Positions 1-12,502 of a stretch of DNA of 64,000 nt are shown piece by piece. A program made the translations under genes and the position numbers. Source of the DNA: Pseudidiomarina indica (GTDB lineage Bacteria > Pseudomonadota > Gammaproteobacteria > Enterobacterales > Alteromonadaceae); contig NZ_FMXN01000002.1 in NCBI RefSeq assembly GCF_900104245.1, positions 248,001-312,000 of the forward strand. The letters run 5' to 3'. The notes beneath the pieces are model-generated. The model saw only the letters and a program-made list of their open reading frames with translations. It did not search any database and had not been told where the DNA came from. Position 1 is the stretch's first letter; each line of letters starts with the position of its first letter.

Positions 1-157
1 CTTGAATCCGATTATAAATTTCTTCACGGTGTACGGCGACATCTTTCGGCGCATTCACACCAATACGAACTTGGTTCCCTTTCACTCCCAACACTGTGAC
101 TGTCACTTCGTCACCAATCATTAGGGTCTCACCCACTCTACGGGTTAAGATCAACAT
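1..157 (-). CDS. csrA: Carbon storage regulator CsrA (3' end cut by window edge)
   Basis: CsrA is a small dimeric RNA-binding protein that binds GGA motifs in mRNA leaders and controls translation of central-carbon, motility and biofilm genes. The translation opens [16 protein letters not shown] and continues through the [18 protein letters not shown] segment, which is the almost invariant CsrA core including the conserved VHREE part of the RNA-binding surface. About 52 residues are visible; the variable C-terminal tail lies outside the window. ATG at 157 is preceded by a good Shine-Dalgarno (AAGGAG, 7 nt spacer). It lies downstream of alaS on the same strand, the standard gammaproteobacterial arrangement. 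Confidence 0.96.
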   Translation of the reverse strand, partial: MLILTRRVGETLMIGDEVTVTVLGVKGNQVRIGVNAPKDVAVHREEIYNRIQ

Positions 158-307
158 GAGCTTACTCCTTTCCCTACTTCATCGATTCCATACGGCTTCA
201 CTTAAGCCTGCACCGTATTTATTGTGTGGCTAAATTAACATGCCGGTGAAAATATAACAATTGCTATATTCCCAGTGAGTTTACCGTCTTTTAAATCGCA
301 AAATTAA

Positions 308-375
308 GGCGGACTGGCTCTATTCTAACAGGGTCGCTTCACCAAAACACGCCCTGTAAACTATGCTTGTCCGCC
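308..375 (-). other. Nested inverted repeats between alaS and csrA
   Basis: An outer pair GGCGGAC (308-314) / GTCCGCC (369-375) encloses an inner pair ACAGGG (328-333) / CCCTGT (352-357). It begins 13 bp after the alaS stop in the direction of transcription and is followed by a T-rich stretch, TTAATTTT. It could be an alaS terminator with a weak U-tract or a structured part of the csrA leader. I see no clear promoter that would decide between the two. Confidence 0.35.
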
Positions 376-387
376 ACTTTATGCCGT

Positions 388-2988
388 TTATCTCAATAGC
401 TCTTCCAGTTTGGCTTGGGCTGTGGCTAATGCGTCAGGCAAAGCTTTCACATCGCTCCCACCGGCTTGCGCAAGATCAGGACGACCGCCGCCTTTACCCC
501 CCACTTTTTCAGCCGCAACGTTGACGACGTCGCCAGCACGAACACGAGCGGTCAGGTCTTTGGTGACCCCGACAATCAAGCTGACTTTACCATCGCTGGC
601 CAAGCCTAACACGACCACCCCTGATTGTAGCTGATTTTTTAAATCATCCACCATGTTTCGTAATGCTTTTGCTTCAATATTGGCTACTTCCGCAATAATG
701 ACTCGAGTGCCATGAATCGTGAGCGCATTATCCACTAAACTCGAGCCCGCATGAGCCGCCAGTTTTTGATTCAGTTCATCAATGGTCCGCTCAAGCTGAC
801 GGCTCCGCTCCAACTGCTGTTGCAGTCGCTCACCCACATGCGTTGAATCGGTTTTGAGCAACTCAGCCACCTGCCGCAGTTGCTGCTGTTGCTGTAAGTT
901 AAACAGCACCGCACCGGTCCCACTCACGGCTTCAATACGGCGAACGCCTGAGGCAATGCCAGCTTCCGAGACAATCCGTACCACTCCAATATCACCGGTG
1001 CGCTGCACGTGGGTGCCACCACAGAGTTCCATGGAATAGGCACCAATGGTCAGCACCCGCACGTCATCGTCATATTTTTCACCGAACAAGGCCATAGCGC
1101 CTGCTTGCTGCGCTTGTTCAATGGGCATAATCTGCGCTTCCACTGGATGGTTCTTAAGGATTTCTTCGTTAATTTGTCGCTCAATGATATCCAGCTGCTG
1201 CGCCGTGACTGCTTCATAATGAGAGAAGTCAAACCGCAACCGCTCGGCAGTGACCAAGGAGCCTTTTTGCACCACGTGCTCACCCAACACATTCCGCAAT
1301 GCCGCATGCAATAAGTGGGTGGCGGTGTGGTTGCGTTTAATCGACTCACGTCGCTCACTATCAATTTGAGCAGAAACCGTATCACCAACGGTCAGTTTGC
1401 CGGTGGCCTGCCCGTGGTGCGCAATGGCCTTACCAATCAATTGGGTATCGGTGACTTGAAACTCAACCCCCTGACTGGTTAATTTACCAGTGTCCCCAAC
1501 TTGACCACCGCTTTCAGCGTAGAAAGGGGTGCGCGATAGCACCACGATGCCCTTCTGGCCCGCGGCCAGCTCAGTTACGGATTCACCGTCGACAAATAAT
1601 TCCACAATGGTGGCAACATCGCTGTCATTGGCGTAGCCAGAAAATTCCGTTTGTGCGGAAGACTTTAACCGTTGGTTATAATCCACTCCAAAAGAGGACG
1701 CCTGTTGCGCTCGCTGACGTTGCTGCTCCATGGCGGCTTGGAAACCATCTTCATCAATGGTTAATTCTTTTTCGCGAGCAATATCTGCGGTTAAATCCAT
1801 CGGGAAGCCGTAGGTGTCATAGAGCTTAAATACCACGTCACCCGGCAATACCGTGCCATCAAGGTTTGCGATAGCGTCATGCAACATGGCCAAGCCACGT
1901 TCCAAGGTTTTCCGGAACTGTTCTTCTTCACGACGTAACGCATCTTCAATGATGCGTTGTTTGCTGCGCAACTCTGGGTAAGCATCTCCCATTTGGCGCA
2001 CCAAGCTGGCCACCAACCGATAAAAGAAGGTTCCTTCCGCCCCTAACATGCTGCCGTGGCGCACGGCGCGGCGAATAATCCGACGTAAGACGTAACCACG
2101 CCCTTCGTTGGACGGTTGCACACCATCGGCAATCAAAAAGCTGCACGAACGAATATGGTCTGCAATGACCCGTAAGGATTGGCTGGACGTATCCGTGGTG
2201 CCAATAATTTCCGCCGCATCGTGAATGAGCGCCTTGAACAGATCAATCTCGTAGTTGCTATGCACGTGCTGCATCACTGCCGCAATCCGCTCGAGCCCCA
2301 TGCCGGTATCCACCGAAGGCTTGGGTAACGGCAATAAGGTGCCGTCGGCTTGGCGGTTATACTGCATAAATACCAAGTTCCAAATTTCGATATAACGGTC
2401 TCCATCTTCTTCAGGAGTACCGGGAGGACCGCCCCACACATCGTCGCCGTGGTCATAGAAAATTTCGGAACAAGGACCACAAGGACCCGTGTCCCCCATG
2501 GACCAAAAGTTATCTTTCGCACCAATGCGTGAAATACGATCGGTGGGAACACCAATATGGTTGGCCCAAAGGTCATACGCTTCATCGTCTTCGGTATACA
2601 CCGTGACCCATAGCTTGGACGCTGGAATTTGCAGTTTCCCAGTTAAGAATTCCCACGCAAAATCAATGGCTTCCTTCTTAAAGTAATCACCAAAACTGAA
2701 ATTACCCAGCATTTCAAAGAAAGTATGGTGACGTGCGGTATAACCGACGTTTTCAAGATCGTTGTGTTTACCACCAGCTCGGATACAACGCTGTGCAGAC
2801 ACAGCTCGGGTGTAATCGCGCTGTTCATCGCCTAAGAATACGTCTTTAAACGGCACCATGCCCGCGTTGGTAAATAAAAGGGTCGGGTCATTCCCTGGAA
2901 TTAACGATGCTGACGGGACGCGTTGATGCCCCTTGGCCGCGAAAAACGCCAGAAACGCTTCACGGATTTCCGCACTGGTCATATGCAT
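388..2988 (-). CDS. alaS: Alanyl-tRNA synthetase
   Basis: Charges tRNA-Ala with alanine in the cytoplasm and edits mischarged Ser/Gly. The 866 aa product is close to the usual 870-880. It has the class II catalytic core at the N-terminus ([13 protein letters not shown], then [16 protein letters not shown]), the editing domain with [12 protein letters not shown], the zinc-site CGGTHV, a coiled coil near residues 700-750 and a C-terminal DHHA1-like domain ([15 protein letters not shown]). I chose ATG 2988 because AGGA lies 8 nt upstream and the protein then matches the family N-terminus; ATG 2982 and TTG 2994 are alternatives. It lies between recX and csrA, all on the minus strand, and probably has its own promoter at 3030-3058. 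Confidence 0.97.
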   Translation of the reverse strand: MHMTSAEIREAFLAFFAAKGHQRVPSASLIPGNDPTLLFTNAGMVPFKDVFLGDEQRDYTRAVSAQRCIRAGGKHNDLENVGYTARHHTFFEMLGNFSFGDYFKKEAIDFAWEFLTGKLQIPASKLWVTVYTEDDEAYDLWANHIGVPTDRISRIGAKDNFWSMGDTGPCGPCSEIFYDHGDDVWGGPPGTPEEDGDRYIEIWNLVFMQYNRQADGTLLPLPKPSVDTGMGLERIAAVMQHVHSNYEIDLFKALIHDAAEIIGTTDTSSQSLRVIADHIRSCSFLIADGVQPSNEGRGYVLRRIIRRAVRHGSMLGAEGTFFYRLVASLVRQMGDAYPELRSKQRIIEDALRREEEQFRKTLERGLAMLHDAIANLDGTVLPGDVVFKLYDTYGFPMDLTADIAREKELTIDEDGFQAAMEQQRQRAQQASSFGVDYNQRLKSSAQTEFSGYANDSDVATIVELFVDGESVTELAAGQKGIVVLSRTPFYAESGGQVGDTGKLTSQGVEFQVTDTQLIGKAIAHHGQATGKLTVGDTVSAQIDSERRESIKRNHTATHLLHAALRNVLGEHVVQKGSLVTAERLRFDFSHYEAVTAQQLDIIERQINEEILKNHPVEAQIMPIEQAQQAGAMALFGEKYDDDVRVLTIGAYSMELCGGTHVQRTGDIGVVRIVSEAGIASGVRRIEAVSGTGAVLFNLQQQQQLRQVAELLKTDSTHVGERLQQQLERSRQLERTIDELNQKLAAHAGSSLVDNALTIHGTRVIIAEVANIEAKALRNMVDDLKNQLQSGVVVLGLASDGKVSLIVGVTKDLTARVRAGDVVNVAAEKVGGKGGGRPDLAQAGGSDVKALPDALATAQAKLEELLR

Positions 2989-3029
2989 GAACAATTTCCT
3001 AATGACATTTTGAAGTGAAAATTCTGCTG

Positions 3030-3058
3030 ATTATATGGGCTAAAATGCTACCATGAAA
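3030..3058 (-). promoter_or_regulatory. Probable sigma-70 promoter of alaS
   Basis: On the minus strand TTTCAT (3058-3053) is followed after 17 nt by a perfect TATAAT (3035-3030), about 40 nt upstream of the alaS start and just after the recX stop. The -10 is ideal and the -35 is weak. Confidence 0.5.
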
Positions 3059-3070
3059 GCAGGCGATACA

Positions 3071-3556
3071 CTAGTCCGAAGCAGCCATTCTCTGCCGCTC
3101 TAACGCTTGCTGTATCTGGTCAAGACGATACCCTCGCTGCATTAAGTGACGCATGATTCGATTGCGTTCTTTCGGGTCTTGCGGAGGGGTGTGACCGAAG
3201 CGGCGTACCAAGCGTTCATAACACTGCTCCACCCAGTCTGGTTCTTGATCCTGCAACGCTTGTTCCAATAGCTCGCCTTGAATGCCTTTTTGAGCAGCGG
3301 CAGCACGGATTTTCTGAATGCCATCCCCACGGGCAAGGCAGCTTCGCAACCACACCTCAAGATAGCGTTGATCACTTTGCCAACCCAGTTGTTGTGCCTT
3401 GGTGAGAACCTTTTCGATGGTTTTGTGGTCAAAACCTCGGAGCTGCAGTTTTTGCTGTAATTCACGCGCGCTATGTTCACGACGAGCGAGCAAGCGGACG
3501 ACAATTTCTTCAGCTTGTTGAATATCGTTATTCTGACTATCTGACATGTCACTCAC
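3071..3556 (-). CDS. recX: Regulatory protein RecX
   Basis: RecX binds RecA filaments and limits their extension, damping recombination and SOS activity. The 161 aa, helix-rich sequence has the expected repeats of three-helix units, including EEIVVRLLARREHSARELQQ, LQLRGFDHKTIEKVL, and at the C-terminus RNRIMRHLMQRGYRLDQIQQAL. The start is uncertain: GTG 3556 or ATG 3547 (three codons later), neither with a convincing Shine-Dalgarno. In most relatives recX follows recA; here the upstream neighbour is a divergent lipoprotein gene whose start lies only about 23 bp away, so promoters for both must overlap coding sequence. recA is not in this window. Confidence 0.92.
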   Translation of the reverse strand: MSDMSDSQNNDIQQAEEIVVRLLARREHSARELQQKLQLRGFDHKTIEKVLTKAQQLGWQSDQRYLEVWLRSCLARGDGIQKIRAAAAQKGIQGELLEQALQDQEPDWVEQCYERLVRRFGHTPPQDPKERNRIMRHLMQRGYRLDQIQQALERQRMAASD

Positions 3557-3579
3557 GTTTAATTGTTTAGGGAACAGCT

Positions 3580-4278
3580 ATGATGCCATATCGCTATGCT
3601 ATTTTACTGCCACTGCTGGGGGCGACGTTAATCGGCTGCCAACCGGTGGTCAAAACCGATGAACAGCATACCATTCATGTTACCGGGCATGCAGTCACTG
3701 CAGTTACCCCGAATCAAGCTCATCTGACATTTAATATTGAGCGTGAAGGAGCCGAACTCAGCACCATCAAACAACAAATCGATGAGGTTTCCGCTGCCAT
3801 CCTAGCGGCGTTGCGCTCTCATGATATCGATGATGAGGATATCACTTCCTACAACATGCAAGCGGGCCCCACCTACGATTATGTGGATGGCAAGCGAATT
3901 CCCCGTGGTTTTAGTGCGTCACGCTCCATCAAAGTGTATTTGGCCGAGCTGGATCACTACGATGCTATCATCGATCACGCGTTTAAAGCAGGGGCAAGCC
4001 ACCTCAATCAAGTTCAATTCAGTGTCCGCGAAGCGGAAGAGATTTATCAGCAACTGTTAGCGCAAGCGGTGGCTCATGCGCAGCAAAAAGCGAAGAAGAT
4101 GGCTGCGGCAAGTGACAGCGAGCTTGGCGCTGTGGTGACGATTCATGAATCCAGCTACGCGCCCCCCATGCGCCAAGAAGCGGCCATGATGCGAATGAGT
4201 GATAGCGCCAGTGTCAGTCTTCCTGGGAAACACGACATGCAAGCTCAAGTGAATGTGACCTTCGCCATCACACCTTAA
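3580..4278 (+). CDS. SIMPL-domain (DUF541, YggE-like) lipoprotein
   Basis: A 232 aa protein with an N-terminal lipoprotein signal: a hydrophobic run ending in the lipobox LIGC (Cys about residue 20), so it is probably anchored to a membrane facing the periplasm. The rest is a SIMPL/DUF541 domain (VTGHAVTAVTPNQAHLTF near the start, then the DITSYNMQAGPTYDY region and a KAKKMAAASDSELG segment). YggE-type members are linked to oxidative-stress tolerance but their biochemical role is unknown. ATG 3580 has GGGA 6 nt upstream; ATG 3583 is possible. It is divergent from recX and overlaps the 3' end of the convergent agmatine deiminase gene by 4 bp. Confidence 0.85.
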   Translation: MMPYRYAILLPLLGATLIGCQPVVKTDEQHTIHVTGHAVTAVTPNQAHLTFNIEREGAELSTIKQQIDEVSAAILAALRSHDIDDEDITSYNMQAGPTYDYVDGKRIPRGFSASRSIKVYLAELDHYDAIIDHAFKAGASHLNQVQFSVREAEEIYQQLLAQAVAHAQQKAKKMAAASDSELGAVVTIHESSYAPPMRQEAAMMRMSDSASVSLPGKHDMQAQVNVTFAITP

Positions 4279-5321
4279 CGCCATACGGCTGTCGCAGGGG
4301 TGTGTAGGGTCATGCAGTGCAGCGCCCCCCCCGCTTTAATAAACTCGTCAGCGGCCACGCCTAGCACCGTTAATTCGGGCGCCGCTTGACGCAGCAATGC
4401 CAATGCCTCGGCATCGGTTGCCAAGTCAAACTGAGGCACAATGAGCACCTCTGCAACTCGGATAAAATTTACATAGCTGGCCAAGAGTGGGTGGACTCCG
4501 CGCGGGTACACCTGGGCCTGCTGCCGCACGGTGACATAATCAGCCGCGATCGGCGCGAGCGGTTCCGGTTGAGGAACTTGCACAATACGATACGCTTGGC
4601 CTGCGGTGTTACGCCAGCGTTGAATTTGCTGCAGCTGCGCGTGATAGGACTCCCAATAACGCCCCTGGGGTTGCGGCATTGCCACCACCAGGGTGTCCGC
4701 AGATAAAAACTGGACTTGGTTATCAACATGACCACCGGTTTCATCATCAGGGTGAGCAAACTCTAACCAGTAGACCTGCTGCACCCCGAGCTCTTCATGA
4801 AACAATTGTTCCACTGCGGCACGTGCCCAGTGTGGATTATTTCGTAACACGCTGGCTGCATGAACAACGATCGTCCCCGCCCCATCGGTGGTCAGCGCGC
4901 CACCTTCCAGAATCAGTGGATGCTGCTGAAACGGCAACCGCAATCGCTGCGCCAGCCGTTGCGCGAACTGTTGATCGTCGTGAAAATCTGGATATAACCC
5001 ATGCCATGCTGAAAATTGAAAGCCTTGCGCATGCACCTGCTGGGAGCCCGGTAACTGCGTCCAGAGCGGCCCAATGTCCCGCGCCCAGGCATCATTGTAT
5101 GCCACGGTGAAGTGGTGGAAAGAGTGAGGCAAGATGCGCTGCGCCCTTGCTAACTCACTGGGGTGCACGCCAATGTAAAATGGATGAATACCTTGCAGTT
5201 GCTCAGCCAGCGCAATGAGCTGCTGCTGGGCTGGCTGCCCATGCTCTCGCCAAACATCATCGCGAAAGGGCCATAACGTGAGCAATGGCCCGGTTAATTG
5301 CCAATCTGCTAACAGCATCAT
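4275..5321 (-). CDS. Agmatine deiminase family protein (AguA-like)
   Basis: Agmatine deiminases (guanidino-group hydrolases of the peptidyl-arginine deiminase fold) convert agmatine to N-carbamoylputrescine and ammonia, a step toward putrescine. The family signatures are present in order: [39 protein letters not shown] with the catalytic His, and near the C-terminus [13 protein letters not shown] with the nucleophilic Cys. At 348 aa it is slightly shorter than typical AguA, mainly at the N-terminus. Its ATG overlaps the rluB stop (ATGA), implying translational coupling. No N-carbamoylputrescine amidase or arginine decarboxylase gene is nearby, so substrate is inferred from family only. Confidence 0.88.
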   Translation of the reverse strand: MMLLADWQLTGPLLTLWPFRDDVWREHGQPAQQQLIALAEQLQGIHPFYIGVHPSELARAQRILPHSFHHFTVAYNDAWARDIGPLWTQLPGSQQVHAQGFQFSAWHGLYPDFHDDQQFAQRLAQRLRLPFQQHPLILEGGALTTDGAGTIVVHAASVLRNNPHWARAAVEQLFHEELGVQQVYWLEFAHPDDETGGHVDNQVQFLSADTLVVAMPQPQGRYWESYHAQLQQIQRWRNTAGQAYRIVQVPQPEPLAPIAADYVTVRQQAQVYPRGVHPLLASYVNFIRVAEVLIVPQFDLATDAEALALLRQAAPELTVLGVAADEFIKAGGALHCMTLHTPATAVWR

Positions 5322-6196
5322 TTTCGCGTGCGAGCGCGTCCCTTGGTCGGTTTATCGCTCGCTCGTGCTTTGATTTTCTCGGCGTTCACGCGACGTGCGC
5401 GCGCATAACGTTTTTGCCGTGATTCGGTTTTCCGCGGGTCAAGAAAGGTGCGTGTTTCTGGCGGCAGGCCAACCAGCTCACGCAAATAGTTAATGGTGGG
5501 CAGCGGCAACTCGGCCCAGCCGCTTTGTGGCAGACCTTGTTCGAGTTTGATGTTGCCATAACGAATCCGAATCAGACGGCTTACTTGCACGCCTTGGGAT
5601 TCCCACAACCGCCGCACTTCGCGATTTCGACCTTCGGTTAACATCACACGGAACCATTGGTTCATGCCTTCACCACCGCCGCGTTTGATATCTTTAAAAG
5701 AGGCCATGCCATCCTCTAACTGCACTCCCTGCTTCAGCTTGCGCAGCATGTCATCGGTCACTTCCCCGAACACTCGCGCCGAGTATTCACGCTCAATGGC
5801 ATGCCCAGGGTGCATCAACCGGTTGGCCAGTTCACCGTCGGTGGTAAACAGCAGTAATCCCGAGGTATTAATATCTAACCGCCCGACCGCAACCCAACGG
5901 GCACCTTGCACCCGTGGCAAGCGATCATAAACCGTCGGACGCCCTTCTGGATCACGCCGCGTGCAAAGCTCGCCTTCTGGCTTGTGATACATCAGCACCC
6001 GACAAACCACTTCTTCTTGCGGTTTAATCGACACTTCATGCCCATCAATACGCACCACGGCGCTCTCATCAATGCGCTCGCCTAAACTGGCAACTTGACC
6101 ATTGACACTGACACGCCCGGCGGCGATTTTGGCTTCTAATTCACGGCGTGAACCATGCCCCGAACGGGCTAATACTTTTTGCAGTTTTTCACTCAT
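5318..6196 (-). CDS. rluB: 23S rRNA pseudouridine(2605) synthase RluB
   Basis: Isomerises U2605 of 23S rRNA to pseudouridine. The 292 aa product has an N-terminal S4 RNA-binding domain ([19 protein letters not shown]) and a RsuA/RluB-type catalytic domain with the active-site motif [18 protein letters not shown], whose Asp is the catalytic residue. The C-terminal tail is strongly basic (repeated K/R from about residue 255), as in other RluB proteins. It follows scpB by 6 bp and is coupled to the agmatine deiminase gene downstream, so scpA-scpB-rluB-aguA read as one operon. RluB is preferred over RluE/RluF because of the scpAB neighbourhood and the basic tail. Confidence 0.93.
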   Translation of the reverse strand: MSEKLQKVLARSGHGSRRELEAKIAAGRVSVNGQVASLGERIDESAVVRIDGHEVSIKPQEEVVCRVLMYHKPEGELCTRRDPEGRPTVYDRLPRVQGARWVAVGRLDINTSGLLLFTTDGELANRLMHPGHAIEREYSARVFGEVTDDMLRKLKQGVQLEDGMASFKDIKRGGGEGMNQWFRVMLTEGRNREVRRLWESQGVQVSRLIRIRYGNIKLEQGLPQSGWAELPLPTINYLRELVGLPPETRTFLDPRKTESRQKRYARARRVNAEKIKARASDKPTKGRARTRK

Positions 6197-6202
6197 AGGT
6201 TG

Positions 6203-6799
6203 TTATGACTCTTCGTTGGTCGCTCTCTCAGCGGTTATTTCAAGTTTAATCTGAGCGATCTGCTCGGGTTGCTTCGCTTTGGTAGCAGGCTCCGGAATTG
6301 CAGGCAATTCAGATAAGTCTCGTAAACTAAAATAATCCAAAAATTCTGCGGTTGTCGCATACAGTTGCGGCCGCCCAGGTACTTCTCGGTGCCCCACCAC
6401 TTTAATCCAGCCTCGTTCTTGCAGGGTTTTCATAATGCTCGAACTGACACTAACTCCGCGAATTTCTTCAATATCGCCGCGGGTAATAGGTTGCCGATAA
6501 GCAATCAGGGCTAAGGTTTCCAGCAATGCTTGGGAATAGCGGGCGGGCTTCTCTTGCCACAACCGACTTATTATATCACCCAATTCATGACGTGTCTGAA
6601 ATCGATAACCAGACGCCACATTCACCAACTGCACACCGCGCTCTTGATAGTCTTGTTGGAGTTCTTCCAACACCTGGCGGACCTGCTTACGGCTCACATT
6701 CTCAGGCGCAAAATGCTCCACCAATTGTTGCTCTGTTAACGGCGTCTCCGCCACAAACAAGAGCCCTTCAATGGCTTGTTTAAGTTGTTGAATCAGCAT
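6203..6799 (-). CDS. scpB: Segregation and condensation protein ScpB
   Basis: ScpB is a winged-helix kleisin partner that, with ScpA and SMC, organises and segregates the chromosome. From ATG 6799 the product is 198 aa and begins MLIQQLKQAIEGLLFVAETP, the usual family start; ATG 6823 (8 residues longer) is an alternative. Conserved parts include the ALLETLALIAYRQPITRGDI segment and RPQLYATTAEFLDYF in the second winged helix. It overlaps scpA by about 20 bp. Together scpA and scpB suggest an SMC-ScpAB condensin, although no smc gene is in this window and many gammaproteobacteria use MukBEF instead. Confidence 0.92.
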   Translation of the reverse strand: MLIQQLKQAIEGLLFVAETPLTEQQLVEHFAPENVSRKQVRQVLEELQQDYQERGVQLVNVASGYRFQTRHELGDIISRLWQEKPARYSQALLETLALIAYRQPITRGDIEEIRGVSVSSSIMKTLQERGWIKVVGHREVPGRPQLYATTAEFLDYFSLRDLSELPAIPEPATKAKQPEQIAQIKLEITAERATNEES

Positions 6800-7613
6800 A
6801 AATCGAATCTCGATGCGTGACATGAATTTCGCTAAAAGTATCCACCTGTACCACTTCTATCAAGGCTTCTTTCACTAATTCAAGGATCGCCAAAAAGCTA
6901 ACAACCACCCCGGCTTTGCCTTCACGAGGGTCGAATAAGTCTCGAAAACGCAGGCGTTGATTCTGTTGCAATAAGTCGAGAATTCGACTCATCCGCTCCC
7001 GGGTGGATAACTTTTCTCGTTGCACTTGATGGCTATTCAGTAAAGCTGCCTGAGCCAGTGCTTGGCTCAGTGCAAGCGCCAGCTCATGCAACGCAATTTC
7101 AGGTAAGGGAGCAGCCACCAATTCACGCGCCTCCGTCGCTGCCTGTGCAAGGAAGTAATCACGCTCCGCTTGCGGCAAGCTCTCCAAATGCTCAGCCCCT
7201 TGACGGATGGCTTCATACTCTTGTAACCGCCGCACCAGCTCAGCCCGAGGGTCTTCTTCGTCCTCCTCGTCAGTCGGTGCGCGCGGCAATAACATGCGAC
7301 TTTTAATTTCTGCCAACATGGCCGCCATGACTAAATAATCTGCCGCCAGTTCAAGCTTCAAGTCTTTCATCATCTCAACATATTCCATGTATTGTTGAGT
7401 GATGGGCAAAATGGGCAATTCCACAATATCGAGCTTTTGCCGACGGATCAGATACAGCAGTAAATCCATTGGCCCGGCAAAGGTTTCTAAAATGAGTTCG
7501 AGGGCATCCGGCGGAATATACAAGTCTTCCGGTTTTTCAATGACCGGTTCGCCGCGGACAAAGCCGAGCGGTAACGATTGCTGTTGGGCGACTCCCATGT
7601 CCTGATTGCTCAT
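6780..7613 (-). CDS. scpA: Segregation and condensation protein ScpA
   Basis: The kleisin subunit that bridges SMC heads and binds ScpB. The 277 aa product shows the typical core FAGPMDLLLYLIRRQKLDI followed by LPITQQYMEYVEMM and LAADYLVMAAMLAEIKSRML, an acidic linker (DEEDEEDPRAE) and a C-terminal winged helix (VVSFLAILELVKEALIEVVQ). The start at 7613 lies 6 bp downstream of the yciO stop, and the 3' end overlaps scpB. The order yciO-scpA-scpB-rluB is common in gammaproteobacteria. Confidence 0.93.
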   Translation of the reverse strand: MSNQDMGVAQQQSLPLGFVRGEPVIEKPEDLYIPPDALELILETFAGPMDLLLYLIRRQKLDIVELPILPITQQYMEYVEMMKDLKLELAADYLVMAAMLAEIKSRMLLPRAPTDEEDEEDPRAELVRRLQEYEAIRQGAEHLESLPQAERDYFLAQAATEARELVAAPLPEIALHELALALSQALAQAALLNSHQVQREKLSTRERMSRILDLLQQNQRLRFRDLFDPREGKAGVVVSFLAILELVKEALIEVVQVDTFSEIHVTHRDSIYADSTT

Positions 7614-7619
7614 TGCAAT

Positions 7620-8246
7620 CTAAGCACCTTGAAACGGACGAATATCACCAGCCCCTTCACGGACGATGGTCACTTCTCCTTCAGCGAGGTCAATCACCGT
7701 GGTAGGCTCTTCGCCGCGGTTATTACCATCAATGATCAGATCCACTTGGTTGCCCAAGCGCGCTCGAATTTCGTAAGGATCGGACTCGGCAAAATCATGG
7801 GCATCTAACACCAAACTGGTCGACATCAGGGGCTCCCCCATGGCTTCCAGTAATGCCATCACAATCGGGTCATCGGAAACGCGAATACCGATGGTTTTAC
7901 GCTTCGGGTTCAGTAAGCGGCGCGGAACTTCTTTGGTTCCTTTTAGAATAAAGGTGTACGCTCCCGGCGTGTTGTTTTTCAGTAGCCGAAACATGGCGTT
8001 ATCGACTTTTGCATAGGTTGATAACTCAGATAAATCCCGACACAACAGGGTGAACAGGTGGTCTTTATCTAAGTTCCGAATTTGGCAAATCCGCTCGACT
8101 GCATTTTTATCCCCAATGCGGCAACCAATGGCATAACCAGAGTCAGTTGGGTAAATCACCACCCCACCTTGCATAATGGTTGCTGCCGCTTGTTGAATTA
8201 ACCGTTGCTGCGGATTTTCTGGGTGAATGGAATAAAATTGGCTCAT
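7620..8246 (-). CDS. yciO: YciO, L-threonylcarbamoyladenylate synthase-like (Sua5/YrdC family)
   Basis: A YrdC-fold protein closely resembling E. coli YciO (SIHPENPQQRLI start, VVIYPTDSGYAIGC, LKNNTPGAYTFILKGTKEVP, DLIIDGNNRGEEPTTVIDL). YciO is a paralogue of the t6A enzyme TsaC; its exact cellular role is less certain than that of TsaC. I place the start at ATG 8246 (208 aa) because GAGAG lies just upstream and this matches the family N-terminus; an upstream in-frame extension to 8351 would run through the end of the neighbouring gene. It follows the RNase AM homologue by 43 bp, the same pairing as rnm-yciO in E. coli. Confidence 0.92.
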   Translation of the reverse strand: MSQFYSIHPENPQQRLIQQAAATIMQGGVVIYPTDSGYAIGCRIGDKNAVERICQIRNLDKDHLFTLLCRDLSELSTYAKVDNAMFRLLKNNTPGAYTFILKGTKEVPRRLLNPKRKTIGIRVSDDPIVMALLEAMGEPLMSTSLVLDAHDFAESDPYEIRARLGNQVDLIIDGNNRGEEPTTVIDLAEGEVTIVREGAGDIRPFQGA

Positions 8247-8289
8247 CGTGCTCTCAACCTCATTGATTGCAAAGGAATTGGTAAATCTA

Positions 8290-11149
<2,860 letters not shown>

Positions 11150-11190
11150 TTAAACGCATGTTTGAATAAAGTCACTGTACTCACTTTTCA

Positions 11191-12489
11191 TTAAAAATAA
11201 TAGCCAATGTTGATGTTCAAGCGCGTATTGGTATCGTCCGATTCACCGCTCATCGAGCCCCCGATAAATGGCTGATTGCGCGCAATGACTAAATCAAAAT
11301 AGGTATAGAGTCCCCCAGCTGCGACCGCAACGCCTAACACATTCATCAGGGTGTCTTTATCGTAATAGCGTTTGTTCGTCATTAGACTGAAGTCATTATA
11401 AAATGTTAAGTCAGTGATTGGCCCCAGTGAAACCGGCAACTGATAGGCAACGTTTGCCGTATATAGTCGAGCTTTCGAGGGAATCGTATCGTAATAGGCA
11501 TAAGCGCCGACCACAATTCCACGATTCAGTCGATCAAGATCGTAATCATACTCACTCACCTGCCCCATCAGGGTCCAACGGTCATGCTGATACACCCCAT
11601 GAAGTGCCCACGCTGTCCGTTCTCCAATATTGGTGAGGCCATCGTTCATTTTGCCCCATTGCAAACTGGCGCCAAACTCGGCAGCTCGTTGCTCATCAAA
11701 CAACCACTTGTGCGCTCCTCGTAGTGCCCAGCTATTCGCTTCTGCAGCAGCTTGAATGGGGGCATCATATAAATCTTCACCCACTAACCGAATACCGACC
11801 GGGTCATAAGCATAGCGATCGGCCTTACTTGAAGCGCCACTGTTGGCCCCGCCAAGTTCATCATTTTTAAAGAACGCGATATCAAAGTCCCAGTCGTCCC
11901 CCCGGTATAGCAACTTGGCGCCTAAATCGTGATCGTCTTCAAGTCCGACATAAAAGTTGGAACTGAAAAAGTAGTTATTGGCGTTATACGGATGATTTCC
12001 AAAAGGAACTTTCGTTACGCCTAACTGGCCCTGCCATTGCTCGGTAAAGTTGTAGCCAACCCACGCATGTTGAACCACATCCATATACTGGAACCAGCGA
12101 TATTGAGCGGATAAAATGACATCCCCAATTTCGCCATTGAAATCAATTCGGAATAGATCGAAAACAAAATCTCCCCCACGATCCTTGGCGGGTTGATCAT
12201 AGTCTGCCCAAACATATTGAGCGCGAACTGCGCCACCGATACGAATCGGCGGGTTTTGAGCTGTTTGAACCTCTTCTTCTAGTTGTTCAACGCGCGCTTC
12301 CAAGGTCTCTCCTTGTACCTTTTGACGCGCCACAACTTGCTGCTCCAGCTCAACCACCCGCTGTTTTAATGCTTCGATTTGCTCGAGTAATACTTTGAGT
12401 TCTTCCTCTGTAGATAACTCTTGCGCTGCCACTGATGTCACCGCAAGGCTTACTGCAACGGTCACTGCACATGACAGTTTGACCATCAT
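11191..12489 (-). CDS. Outer-membrane porin with N-terminal coiled coil (DcaP-like)
   Basis: A 432 aa exported protein. From ATG 12489 (AGGAGG 7 nt upstream) it has a signal peptide ending around SVAAQ, then a heptad-rich coiled coil (residues about 25-70), then a domain rich in alternating aromatic strands ending in GYYF, the terminal Phe expected of an outer-membrane beta barrel. Coiled coil plus barrel is the layout of DcaP-type trimeric porins; the solute is unknown. The gene begins 14 bp after the BCCT transporter stop, with its Shine-Dalgarno next to that stop, so the two are probably co-transcribed and may act as outer- and inner-membrane steps for the same osmolyte. Confidence 0.75.
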   Translation of the reverse strand: MMVKLSCAVTVAVSLAVTSVAAQELSTEEELKVLLEQIEALKQRVVELEQQVVARQKVQGETLEARVEQLEEEVQTAQNPPIRIGGAVRAQYVWADYDQPAKDRGGDFVFDLFRIDFNGEIGDVILSAQYRWFQYMDVVQHAWVGYNFTEQWQGQLGVTKVPFGNHPYNANNYFFSSNFYVGLEDDHDLGAKLLYRGDDWDFDIAFFKNDELGGANSGASSKADRYAYDPVGIRLVGEDLYDAPIQAAAEANSWALRGAHKWLFDEQRAAEFGASLQWGKMNDGLTNIGERTAWALHGVYQHDRWTLMGQVSEYDYDLDRLNRGIVVGAYAYYDTIPSKARLYTANVAYQLPVSLGPITDLTFYNDFSLMTNKRYYDKDTLMNVLGVAVAAGGLYTYFDLVIARNQPFIGGSMSGESDDTNTRLNINIGYYF

Positions 12490-12502
12490 TGATACTCCTC
12501 CT

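Noticed and set aside
4679-5110. A 143-codon open frame on the plus strand inside the agmatine deiminase gene
   Set aside because: Biased composition of an antisense shadow; the opposite frame carries all the catalytic motifs.
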